Assembly: GCA_934644855.1 (NCBI GenBank)
Contig: CAKUDJ010000007.1
Coordinates: forward strand, 1-12,170
Length of the DNA stretch: 12,170 bases
Direction: 5' to 3'
Origin: an uncultured Elusimicrobiales bacterium
GTDB taxonomy: Bacteria; Elusimicrobiota; Elusimicrobia; Elusimicrobiales; Elusimicrobiaceae
In this document: positions 1-5,825 of the stretch, in pieces
Numbering within the stretch: the first letter of the stretch is position 1
How the letters are laid out: every line of letters starts with the position of its first letter
Made by a program: the position numbers and the translations under genes
The notes under the pieces: generated by a model
What the model was told of the DNA's origin: nothing
The model's input: the letters and a program-made list of their open reading frames with translations, nothing else
Database searches by the model: none

Positions 1-499
1 GTTTTGCCCGTTTTTCATCAATTCCTTTTTGCGGGTTATACGGATATTTTTCTTCATAAGCAATTACGGAAGCAAAAACATCCCGCCCTTCTTTCGGATG
101 TTGCTCTATAAATTGATGCGCCGGTCCGCTTAACATATCCAGGTATTCCACCAAAATCCCCCAGTCATCCACTTCGCGCGGATAGGTGTAATACATAATC
201 AGCATGCGCAGGCGCATTAGGTAATACCAAAAAACCTGTTGTTCTTCTTTTTCGCCAAAAACAGAAGGGCCTTTATCCATCATCTGTTTCATAAGAGGCA
301 TATAATTAATCGTTTCAAAATAATCAGCGGGGATAGTTCCTGTTTTCCCCAATAAATTTTCTGCTAATTGCTGTTTGATTTTTTGTGTAGCATATAGGAA
401 ACAAGCATTTTCTTCTTGTTTTTTTGAATTAAATCCCACACAACCTGCTTGAGAAAATAAAAGAGCCAATATATTGGACAAACAAATTATTTTTTTCAT
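1..499 (-). CDS. Putative lipoprotein or secreted protein, N-terminal part (cut by window edge)
   Basis: An open frame starts at ATG 499-497 and runs off the left edge of the window without a stop (166 codons visible). The start is supported by an AGGAG ribosome-binding site at 506-510, six bases upstream. The protein begins MKKIICLSNILALLFSQAGC, a short basic n-region and hydrophobic core ending at Cys20. The residues before it (Q-A-G-C) resemble a lipobox, but Gln at -3 is not the usual Leu/Val/Ala, so lipidation is plausible rather than clear. The mature part is mixed charged and aromatic, with FWYYLMRLRMLIMYYTYPRE around residues 95-115 and EEKYPYNP near the cut. I recognise no family or catalytic motif. 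The gene is visibly more AT-rich than murB or pgm across the tRNA gene. A secretion signal is fairly sure; the function is unknown. Confidence 0.75.
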   Translation of the reverse strand, partial: MKKIICLSNILALLFSQAGCVGFNSKKQEENACFLYATQKIKQQLAENLLGKTGTIPADYFETINYMPLMKQMMDKGPSVFGEKEEQQVFWYYLMRLRMLIMYYTYPREVDDWGILVEYLDMLSGPAHQFIEQHPKEGRDVFASVIAYEEKYPYNPQKGIDEKRAK

Positions 500-528
500 A
501 CAAGACTCCTATTTGATTGGATACTTTC

Positions 529-534
529 ATTATA
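529..534 (-). promoter_or_regulatory. -10 box for the putative lipoprotein gene
   Basis: A perfect TATAAT on the minus strand lies 29 bases upstream of the ATG at 499, giving a leader of about 23 bases that contains the AGGAG at 506-510. I see no convincing -35 hexamer 16-18 bases upstream; that stretch is GC-rich. The curved A-tract array begins about 75 bases further upstream and might act as an upstream element, which is inference. Confidence 0.5.
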
Positions 535-603
535 AAATATTTTAACAGCACCCGCGCGGCTTTCTGCCTAGCCCGGCCAGCATAAAAATAGAAAATTTAC
601 CGG

Positions 604-733
604 AAACCCCAAAAAATCTGTCAAAAACTTGCTAAAACCTGCCCGGAAACTGTCAAAATCCGCCAAAAACCTGCCAAAAACTTGCCAAAATCCCGCAAAA
701 ACCGCCAAAAAACTGCCAAAAACCTGCTAAAAA
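604..733. repeat. Phased A-tract array / degenerate 10-11 bp tandem repeat (predicted curved DNA)
   Basis: About twelve runs of 3-6 A on the plus strand are separated by short GC-rich spacers, with a loose unit of AAAAACYTGCC. Tracts start at 611, 623, 634, 647, 655, 665, 676, 687, 697, 707, 718 and 729. Centre-to-centre spacing is 10.5-11 bases for the last eight, and 8.5-12.5 for the earlier ones. A-tracts repeated once per helical turn are the textbook cause of intrinsic DNA bending. The array lies in a gene-free stretch between the putative lipoprotein gene and the tRNA-Asp terminators. No open frame of useful length crosses it and its units are too short and too variable for CRISPR. The bending is established physics; any regulatory or nucleoid role is inference. 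Confidence 0.8.
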
Positions 734-780
734 TCGTTAATTTTAGTAAAACCGAGGGGCCGCGCTAAAACACGGAACCC

Positions 781-814
781 AATAAAAACCCCGGGTTCAC
801 GCCCGGGATTTATT
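781..814 (-). terminator. Second hairpin downstream of tRNA-Asp, likely terminator
   Basis: CCCGGG at 790-795 pairs with CCCGGG at 802-807 around a six-base loop, with flanking AATAAA/TTTATT that can extend the stem. On the minus strand the right arm is followed by GTTTTTATT, a rho-independent terminator form. It sits just beyond the terminator at 831-853, so the two look like a tandem pair. It may also work in the other direction. Confidence 0.6.
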
Positions 815-830
815 GTGAGCCGTATTTAAT

Positions 831-853
831 AAAAAACCCGCCGTTAGGCGGGT
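831..853 (-). terminator. Rho-independent terminator of the tRNA-Asp transcript
   Basis: A seven-base stem (ACCCGCC at 836-842, GGCGGGT at 847-853) with the tetraloop GTTA is followed on the minus strand by six T (831-836). It lies 13 bases past the 3' end of tRNA-Asp. Confidence 0.85.
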
Positions 854-865
854 ATTAGTTGTAAA

Positions 866-943
866 TGGCGGAGTCGACGAGATTCGAACTCGCGGTCTCT
901 GCCTTGACAGGGCAGCGTGTTAACCAGGCTACACCACGACTCC
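866..943 (-). tRNA. tRNA-Asp (anticodon GTC)
   Basis: The minus strand folds into a complete cloverleaf. The acceptor arm is GGAGTCG/CGACTCC; the D arm is GTGT/ACAC with GG in its loop; the anticodon arm is CTGCC-CTGTCAA-GGCAG with anticodon GTC. The variable loop is five bases (AGACC). The T arm is GCGAG-TTCGAAT-CTCGT with one G-T wobble. The discriminator base is G, typical of tRNA-Asp, and the 3' CCA is encoded in the DNA (868-866). It reads GAC/GAU codons. It stands alone, with its own promoter at 970-999 and a terminator just downstream. murB ends 91 bases upstream on the same strand with no clear terminator between, so some read-through from murB is possible. Confidence 0.97.
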
Positions 944-969
944 AAGTCCTGCTTTCTTACTACACATAT

Positions 970-999
970 ATTCTAACTTAATTTGGGCTTGTCCGTCAA
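970..999 (-). promoter_or_regulatory. Sigma70-type promoter of tRNA-Asp
   Basis: On the minus strand, TTGACG (999-994) and TAGAAT (975-970) are separated by 18 bases. Each is one mismatch from consensus. Transcription would start near 963, about 20 bases before the mature tRNA 5' end at 943. Confidence 0.75.
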
Positions 1000-1034
1000 A
1001 CAAATTTTGCAAAAGTTTCTTTTGGCTTAAAATT

Positions 1035-1934
1035 TCAGCTAAATTTACCCCACAAAATTTGTTCCAATTCCAGCGTAATGCCGTGTTTTTCTTTTACTTT
1101 TTGGCGTACCTGGTCCATTAAGTTTTTAATATCTTCCGGCGTGGCGCGGTTGAAGTTGACAATAAATCCGGCGTGCTTTTCGGATACTTTCGCCCCGCCG
1201 ACGGACAGGCCGCGCAGGCCCGTGTCGTCAATCAAGCGGGAGGCGTAATCCCCCACCGGGCGCTTAAACACGCTCCCGGCCGACGGATATTCCAGCGGTT
1301 GTTTTTCTATGCGTTTATGCAAAATAAAATTCCGGCTGGAGGTAAGTTCTTTGGCATCCGCTTTTTGCAGTTTGAACGCCGCGGACAGGATAATAAAGTT
1401 TTCTATCCCCTCTACATGGCGGTAGGCGTGCGGAACATCTTTTTTCAGCAGCGTAGCCGGGCGGCCTTCGCGGTCAATCACGTCAAAATATTCCAGGGTG
1501 TCAAAAGTTTCTTGCCCAAACGCGCCTGCGTTCATATAAACGGCTCCGCCGATACTGCCCGGTATGCCGGACAGTTTTTCAAGCCCCGCCAGGCCCGCGG
1601 CGGCGGAAAGCTCGCACGCTTTATCCAGCGCGGCCCCGGCCTCGGCGCGCACGGTGTCGCCCTCGCAGGTAATGCTATCCATGCGGCTGGTGGCGCAAAC
1701 AATGCCGTTTAAGCCGCCGGAGCCTACCAAAATGTTGGAGCCAAACCCCAATATGCGCAAGGGAATGTTGCCCGTATTGGCTAATTTTAATACAAAGCTC
1801 CATTCTTCTTTTGTTTTGGGCAGCACCAACACTTCCGCATTTCCTCCGGTGCGGTAGGTGGTGTGGCGGCCCATGGGTTCGTTAAATAAACAATGTTCGC
1901 CAAAGAAATTTTTTAATTCGTTTTTATAATCCAT
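1035..1934 (-). CDS. murB: UDP-N-acetylenolpyruvoylglucosamine reductase (MurB)
   Basis: MurB is the cytoplasmic flavoenzyme that uses NADPH to reduce UDP-GlcNAc-enolpyruvate to UDP-MurNAc, the second committed step of peptidoglycan precursor synthesis. The 299-residue protein carries the FAD-binding signatures RTGGNAE (28-34), ILGFGSN (61-67) and SGIPGSIGGAVYMNAGAFG (122-140). The catalytic region has Tyr171-Arg172 and AGSVFKRP (219-226), whose Ser221 is the expected proton donor. GAKVSEKHAGFIVN follows at 247-260, and a Glu near the C-terminus (E291, in LELEQIL) matches the family's conserved acid. The length fits a complete type-II-like MurB. It lies six bases downstream of the outer-membrane protein gene on the same strand, so it is probably co-transcribed from the promoter at 2674-2702. 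Its own Shine-Dalgarno is weak, consistent with translation coupled to the gene before it. Family assignment is near certain. Confidence 0.97.
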   Translation of the reverse strand: MDYKNELKNFFGEHCLFNEPMGRHTTYRTGGNAEVLVLPKTKEEWSFVLKLANTGNIPLRILGFGSNILVGSGGLNGIVCATSRMDSITCEGDTVRAEAGAALDKACELSAAAGLAGLEKLSGIPGSIGGAVYMNAGAFGQETFDTLEYFDVIDREGRPATLLKKDVPHAYRHVEGIENFIILSAAFKLQKADAKELTSSRNFILHKRIEKQPLEYPSAGSVFKRPVGDYASRLIDDTGLRGLSVGGAKVSEKHAGFIVNFNRATPEDIKNLMDQVRQKVKEKHGITLELEQILWGKFS

Positions 1935-1940
1935 AAACCG

Positions 1941-2636
1941 TTAAAAATTCAGGCCGATACCGCCTTGAAAGCCCTCATTCCCGGCCGTTTTGGTGTAGGC
2001 TCCGAACAGGTAGCCGAACGGAAACGGTTTTAAGCTGGCCCCTACCGTATAGCGCACGGCGTCATCATCAGAAGACAAGCGGTAGGGCAGGTTTTTGGTT
2101 TCCATTTTGGCGTAATCGTAGCCGACGCCCGCGTACGGAGTGAGGAACAAAAAGGTGAAAGAAGCCGTGGCGGAGGCGGAATAATGGTCCTGTTTGTACC
2201 AATCGGTGGAGCCTCGGTCGTAAAAAGCCATGGTGGAAACATCAATCACTTCCAAAAGCTTAAACGAGTATTTTAACCCGCCGCCCAAAGACTTAAACCC
2301 GTTCATATCGGTCCCGCGGGCCATGACGGTAATACCCACTACGGGCAGTTTGGTTTCGGCGGTTAAAAAGCCGGTGAAAAGGTAATCTTCGTGCGAAATA
2401 TGGTTGGAGGCGGACGGTTTAATCGCGCTTACGCTGGCCCCAATATCAAACCCGGGGAAGGTGGCCCCTTTGGCGGTGTGGAAATCGGCCACGCCCACCA
2501 TGGTGGCAACGTCTTTGTTATAGGCGGATAAACTGGAAGAAGCGGTAATGTGGTTTCTAAAATCATCTCCCATATCGGTAGCGGCGGCGGGAAGCGCACA
2601 GGCCAAGGCAAAAAGCAGAGCGGACAGTTTTTTCAT
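1941..2636 (-). CDS. Outer-membrane beta-barrel protein, function unknown
   Basis: A 231-residue protein starting MKKLSALLFALACALPAAA, a clear Sec signal peptide with a likely signal peptidase I cut after AAA (residues 17-19). I chose this start rather than an in-frame ATG 43 codons upstream because the signal peptide begins here and an AGGAG lies at 2644-2648, seven bases before it. The mature part is rich in Gly, Ser, Thr and aromatics in alternating short strands (for example VVGITVMARG, LGGGLKYSFKLL, PYAGVGYDYAKM, VRYTVGASLKPFPFGYLFGAYTKT split over the barrel). It ends QGGIGLNF, the terminal-Phe signature used by the BAM machinery. The pattern faintly recalls the DUF6588-type family, but I cannot confirm this. 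It is the first gene of a two-gene unit with murB, and is divergent from pgm with overlapping promoters. Location is well supported; substrate or role is unknown. Confidence 0.85.
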   Translation of the reverse strand: MKKLSALLFALACALPAAATDMGDDFRNHITASSSLSAYNKDVATMVGVADFHTAKGATFPGFDIGASVSAIKPSASNHISHEDYLFTGFLTAETKLPVVGITVMARGTDMNGFKSLGGGLKYSFKLLEVIDVSTMAFYDRGSTDWYKQDHYSASATASFTFLFLTPYAGVGYDYAKMETKNLPYRLSSDDDAVRYTVGASLKPFPFGYLFGAYTKTAGNEGFQGGIGLNF

Positions 2637-2649
2637 ATTAAAACTCCTG

Positions 2650-2678
2650 TTGATAAAATAAGTGACATATAATATGAT
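2650..2678 (+). promoter_or_regulatory. Promoter of pgm (plus half of a bidirectional promoter)
   Basis: TTGATA (2650-2655), 17 bases, then TATGAT (2673-2678): one mismatch from consensus in each hexamer and the optimal spacer. Transcription would start near 2685, giving a leader of about 45 bases before the pgm ATG. Its -10 overlaps the minus-strand -10 by five bases. Confidence 0.75.
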
Positions 2679-2702
2679 AGAAAAAGAGAGCCCGTTTATC
2701 AA
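2674..2702 (-). promoter_or_regulatory. Promoter of the outer-membrane protein-murB unit (minus half of a bidirectional promoter)
   Basis: On the minus strand, TTGATA (2702-2697), 17 bases, then TATCAT (2679-2674). This mirrors the plus promoter exactly in -35 sequence and spacing; the two -10 boxes form the symmetric heptamer TATGATA at 2673-2679. Transcription would start near 2667, giving about 30 bases of leader with AGGAG at 2644-2648. Confidence 0.75.
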
Positions 2703-2729
2703 CCGGGCCGCACAAAAGGGGAGGATTTT

Positions 2730-4271
2730 ATGGTTAGTGAATTGGCCGGAACGCTTACAAAACATAAATTAGATGTTGCCGCATTAAAAGATGCTTTTTA
2801 TCATCCGCAGGGGGCGCCTGCACCTGTTAAGTTTGGTACTTCGGGCCACCGCGGGCAGTTGGGCACAGGCTTTTGCGCGTTGCACGCCAAGGCGATTGCG
2901 CAAGCCGTGGCGCGCCTGCATCAGGAGCGCGGCATTACCGGCCCGGTGCTTGTGGGGGGAGATACCCGCGTGGTTTCCCGCGATACGGCTAATTTATGCG
3001 CGGAAGTGTTAGCCGCCAACAACATTCCTGTTATTTTGCCGGATATGCCGGTGCCTACGCCGGTGTTTTCGTTTGAAATTTTAAGCGGCCGCGCGGTGGC
3101 CTGCTTAAACGGAACGGCCAGCCACAACCCACCGCAGGATATGGGGCTGAAATACAACCCCTCTAACGGCGGCCCGGCGGATGCGGAGCTGACCGGGCAA
3201 ATTGAAAAATATGCCAACGAGTATTTGCAAAATCCGGCCGCTATTCAAACAATGCCGCTGGAAGAAGCGCGCCAAAAAGGGCTCGTCAAATCTGCCGACG
3301 TGCTGACCCCGTATGTGACGGCGTTGGGGCGGATTATTGATTTTAAGGCGATTGCCAAATCCGGCATTAAAGCGGCTATTCACCCGTTGGGGGGAACCAG
3401 TTTGCCGTATTATGAAGCCATTAAAAAGCAATATCATTTGGATAATATGGAAATTGTGGATAAAACCCAAGACCCCACGTTTAGCTTTATCCCGTTGGAC
3501 CACGACGGCAAAATCCGCATGGACCCGTCTTCCAAATATCCTATGTCCCCGTTAATTAAACTGGTGGAAAGCGGCAAATACGCTTTTGCCGGAGCCAGCG
3601 ACCCGGATGCGGACCGCTTCGGCTGTGCGACCCAAGCGGGCGGGCTGATTTCGCCCAACCACGCGTTGTGCGTGATGGCGGATTATTTGCTCAAACACCG
3701 CAGGGAAGGCAATTCTATCGGCCGTACCTTGGGCACCACGGCTTTACTGGACCGTCTGGCCGCCGCGCAGGGCGCTAAATTGGACGAAGTAAACGTGGGA
3801 TTTAAGTATTTTGTGCGCGGGTTGGCCCGCCGTAAATATGTGATAGCCGGGGAAGAAAGCGCCGGGATGTCCGTAAGCGGGTGGACGACGGAAAAAGACG
3901 GCATTTTAGCCGTTTGTCTGCTGCTTGAAATTATGGCTAAACAAGGGGATATTGCCCACTTGTACGACGGCCTGACCAAATTGTACGGCACCCCCAGTTA
4001 TACCCGGATAGACGTGCCGACGGACGACGAAACCAAACGCAAAATAAAAGCACTCAAAAAAGCGGATTTTGCCAACCTGTATACCGTGGCGGGCGAGCGC
4101 GTCACGCAAGTGCGCGATACGGACGGCATTAAAATCTACTTGCAGGCTTCTTGGTTTTTGGTGCGCCCTTCCGGCACGGAAAACATCTTAAAATTCTATG
4201 CGGAAACCTTTTTGGGCGAAGACCACTTGCAACGCATTGTGGAAGAAGGCCAAAAATTATTTAGTAAATAG
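2730..4271 (+). CDS. pgm: Phosphoglucomutase (alpha-D-phosphohexomutase family)
   Basis: It interconverts glucose-1-phosphate and glucose-6-phosphate in the cytoplasm, linking glycolysis to glycogen and sugar-nucleotide synthesis. The 513-residue protein has every signature of the alpha-D-phosphohexomutase superfamily: KFGTSGHRG (34-42); the phosphoserine loop TASHNPP (129-135, Ser131 carries the phosphate); the metal-binding DPDADRFG (291-298, Asp291, 293 and 295); the sugar-binding GEESAG (374-379); and the phosphate-binding RPSGTEN (479-485) with KFYAE. KYNPSNGGPA after the serine loop is typical of the bacterial Pgm subgroup that includes the E. coli enzyme, rather than the phosphomannomutase or GlmM groups. 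The length is slightly shorter than E. coli Pgm (about 546). A strong GGGGAGGA ribosome-binding site (2718-2725) fixes the start. Transcription is monocistronic, ended by the hairpin at 4288-4322. Substrate preference is inferred from subfamily; the fold and mechanism are certain. Confidence 0.93.
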   Translation: MVSELAGTLTKHKLDVAALKDAFYHPQGAPAPVKFGTSGHRGQLGTGFCALHAKAIAQAVARLHQERGITGPVLVGGDTRVVSRDTANLCAEVLAANNIPVILPDMPVPTPVFSFEILSGRAVACLNGTASHNPPQDMGLKYNPSNGGPADAELTGQIEKYANEYLQNPAAIQTMPLEEARQKGLVKSADVLTPYVTALGRIIDFKAIAKSGIKAAIHPLGGTSLPYYEAIKKQYHLDNMEIVDKTQDPTFSFIPLDHDGKIRMDPSSKYPMSPLIKLVESGKYAFAGASDPDADRFGCATQAGGLISPNHALCVMADYLLKHRREGNSIGRTLGTTALLDRLAAAQGAKLDEVNVGFKYFVRGLARRKYVIAGEESAGMSVSGWTTEKDGILAVCLLLEIMAKQGDIAHLYDGLTKLYGTPSYTRIDVPTDDETKRKIKALKKADFANLYTVAGERVTQVRDTDGIKIYLQASWFLVRPSGTENILKFYAETFLGEDHLQRIVEEGQKLFSK

Positions 4272-4287
4272 TATGCTGGAATACCCG

Positions 4288-4322
4288 CACCCCGGCCCTG
4301 TTTCGGCGCCGGGGTGTTTTTT
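4288..4322 (+). terminator. Rho-independent terminator of pgm
   Basis: A perfect nine-base stem, CACCCCGGC (4288-4296) with GCCGGGGTG (4308-4316), around an 11-base loop, followed by six T (4317-4322). It starts 17 bases after the pgm stop. Confidence 0.92.
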
Positions 4323-4377
4323 ATTATGAGGCGGCTTTTCCCCGGGATGGTTGTTTTTTTAGGGTGGAGCCTACTTT

Positions 4378-4386
4378 TGGTAAAAT
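4378..4386 (+). promoter_or_regulatory. Extended -10 promoter of crcB, predicted leaderless
   Basis: TGGTAAAAT is an extended -10 (TGn then TAAAAT at 4381-4386). Exactly six bases separate it from the crcB ATG at 4393, so transcription should begin at or within a base or two of the start codon. There is no Shine-Dalgarno at normal distance and no recognisable -35, as expected of an extended -10 leaderless promoter. Confidence 0.6.
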
Positions 4387-4392
4387 AAAAGT

Positions 4393-4755
4393 ATGTTAAA
4401 TTTTTTATATGTGGGCCTGGGCGGTTTTGCCGGAGCTGCACTGCGTTATGGGGTAAGTGTTTTGGCGGACGCATGGGCGTGGAGCGGGCATTGGGGCACG
4501 TTAGCCGTCAATGTACTGGGCAGTTTAGCCATTGGTTTTTGCGCGCCCTGTTTTGAAAATTACGCCCACCCGGGCCGCTTGTTCCTGGTGGTGGGGGTGT
4601 TGGGCGGATTTACTACTTTTTCCAGTTTTTCTTTGGATACGTTGGCGCTTTTTCAAAACCGCGGTTTTAGCCCGGCGGCCCTGAACGTGCTGTTAAATGT
4701 AGGGGTTTGTTTGGTGGCGGTATGGGCCGGGTTTAAGTTGCAAAAAATGTGTTAA
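4393..4755 (+). CDS. crcB: Fluoride channel CrcB/Fluc
   Basis: CrcB/Fluc proteins form dual-topology dimeric inner-membrane channels that let toxic fluoride leave the cell. The 120-residue length and four hydrophobic segments (about 3-25, 34-52, 62-88 and 96-116) match the family. Family motifs are GGFAGAALRYG (11-21), the pore-lining Asn in GTLAVNVLGS (35-44) and GGFTTFSSFSLDT (71-83), which holds the phenylalanine-box and Na+-site residues. It is a single gene between the pgm terminator and the shared terminator at 4771-4808, so it makes one functional dual-topology subunit, unlike the paired CrcB genes of some Firmicutes. It appears to be translated from a leaderless mRNA. I looked for a fluoride riboswitch upstream and did not find its conserved core; constitutive low expression is therefore likely. 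Confidence 0.94.
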   Translation: MLNFLYVGLGGFAGAALRYGVSVLADAWAWSGHWGTLAVNVLGSLAIGFCAPCFENYAHPGRLFLVVGVLGGFTTFSSFSLDTLALFQNRGFSPAALNVLLNVGVCLVAVWAGFKLQKMC

Positions 4756-4770
4756 GCGTTTTTTCAAATA

Positions 4771-4808
4771 AAAAGCGGGAGCCTTGTAAAAAGAAGGCTC
4801 CCGCTTTT
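4771..4808. terminator. Bidirectional terminator between crcB and the receiver-GGDEF gene
   Basis: A perfect 15-base inverted repeat (AAAAGCGGGAGCCTT at 4771-4785, AAGGCTCCCGCTTTT at 4794-4808) with an eight-base loop. The GC stem is flanked by A and T runs, so it can end transcription from both converging genes. Confidence 0.92.
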
Positions 4809-4831
4809 GTGTGCCTAAATGTGCCTTAAAA

Positions 4832-5764
4832 TTAAGCGGCTCGGCGGTCCATTACATAGCAGCTGCCCTTCGGTTGGCGTTTAGCTAAACATTTCAGTTC
4901 GCTGCCGATGTTGCTTACCATAGCAAAAGACGTCAGCTTGCGTTGGGTGTTATGCACAATGCCAATACCAATGGAAAGCAAGTTGAAGCGTTCTGCTTGC
5001 CCGCGGCGGTTGACGGAGTCCATAAACCCTTGCAGGCGGTCGTGCTCGTTATAAAACAACGGGGCGGTGGAGTCTAATTCTTGGGTGATTTGCTTAGCAA
5101 TAGCCTCTGCTTTATCAAAAGCACAAACCACAATAAAATCATCTCCGCCAATGTGCCCCACAAAAGAGGTTGGGTCCTGTTGGGCGGCCCGGGCGATAAT
5201 GCCGGACACGGTAAGGAGTACATGGTCCCCGGCGGCAAAGCCGTATTTATCGTTATATGCCTTAAAATTATTTAAGTCACAATACAGCACGGCAAACTTG
5301 CGTTGGGAGGCAATTTCCTGCTCCACGCGGGCTTGTATGGACGGGTTGCCCGGCAGGCGCGTTAAAGGGTTGCTGTCCATTTTTTGTTTGTTGCGTTTGA
5401 GGAGCAATTTGACGCGGGCGACAATTTCATCCCCGTCGGCAGGTTTGGTTAAATAGTCGTCAATATCCAAGCCCAATCCTTCCAATTTGGTGGATTTATC
5501 GGACGCTGCGGTAAAAATGATAATGGGCGTGTGCAAATAGCCGGTGCGGCTGCGCACTTCACGCACCACATCAAAGCCGGTTTTGTGGGGCATTTCGTAA
5601 TCCAAAATCAGCAAGTCGGGGTTTTCTTTGTAGGTTTTATCAATAGCTTCCTGCCCGTCTTGCGCTTCTATCACGCCGAATCCGGCATCCGTAAGCACTT
5701 CGGATACTAAAAAGCGAAGGGTAGCGGAATCATCCGCCAGTAAAATTTTTGCATTGGTTTCCAT
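4832..5764 (-). CDS. Response regulator with receiver and GGDEF (GGDDF) domains
   Basis: A 310-residue cytoplasmic protein. The CheY-like receiver (about 5-122) has the acidic pair Asp11-Asp12, phospho-acceptor Asp55 in LLILDYEMP, Thr85 in IIIFTAA and Lys107 before Pro. A short linker leads to a GGDEF domain (about 133-305) with DLNNFKAYNDKYG (163-175), AAGDHVL and the active-site loop as GGDDF (206-210). Phosphorylation by an unknown histidine kinase would be expected to control cyclic-dinucleotide synthesis. The Glu-to-Asp change in the loop and the lack of an RxxD inhibitory site upstream leave activity uncertain. I start at METNAKILL because the receiver begins there; an in-frame ATG 14 codons earlier would add a hydrophobic tail unlike a receiver. 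No Shine-Dalgarno precedes it. No kinase partner is adjacent. It is divergent from the antiporter gene. Confidence 0.9.
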   Translation of the reverse strand: METNAKILLADDSATLRFLVSEVLTDAGFGVIEAQDGQEAIDKTYKENPDLLILDYEMPHKTGFDVVREVRSRTGYLHTPIIIFTAASDKSTKLEGLGLDIDDYLTKPADGDEIVARVKLLLKRNKQKMDSNPLTRLPGNPSIQARVEQEIASQRKFAVLYCDLNNFKAYNDKYGFAAGDHVLLTVSGIIARAAQQDPTSFVGHIGGDDFIVVCAFDKAEAIAKQITQELDSTAPLFYNEHDRLQGFMDSVNRRGQAERFNLLSIGIGIVHNTQRKLTSFAMVSNIGSELKCLAKRQPKGSCYVMDRRAA

Positions 5765-5813
5765 AGTAAGTATTAAATGAAATATTACGGCCCGGCGCAA
5801 GAGCAAATTTTCA

Positions 5814-5819
5814 TATAAT
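5814..5819 (+). promoter_or_regulatory. -10 box of the antiporter gene, predicted leaderless
   Basis: A perfect TATAAT ends exactly six bases before the ATG at 5826, with no Shine-Dalgarno and no clear -35. It extends to the symmetric heptamer TATAATA (5814-5820), so the minus-strand TATTAT at 5820-5815 could also fire towards the receiver-GGDEF gene, with a leader of about 44 bases. Confidence 0.6.
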
Positions 5820-5825
5820 AAAATT

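Noticed and set aside
604..733. CRISPR array or protein-coding repeat
   Set aside because: Units are 8-13 bases, degenerate and without spacers of constant length; all frames through the block lack a supported start and meet stops.
1009..1026. Terminator between murB and tRNA-Asp
   Set aside because: The possible hairpin is short, AT-rich and bulged, with no T run after it on the minus strand.
1173..1857. Plus-strand open frames inside murB
   Set aside because: They are antisense shadows of a gene with strong family motifs; no ribosome-binding site or recognisable protein.
2637..2765. Longer N-terminus for the outer-membrane protein
   Set aside because: It would bury the signal peptide, overlap the pgm start, and precede both the likely transcription start and the AGGAG site.
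4323..4392. Possible fluoride riboswitch before crcB
   Set aside because: The short upstream stretch lacks the conserved core and pseudoknot halves of the crcB RNA motif, and the -10 lies six bases before ATG, leaving no leader to hold one.
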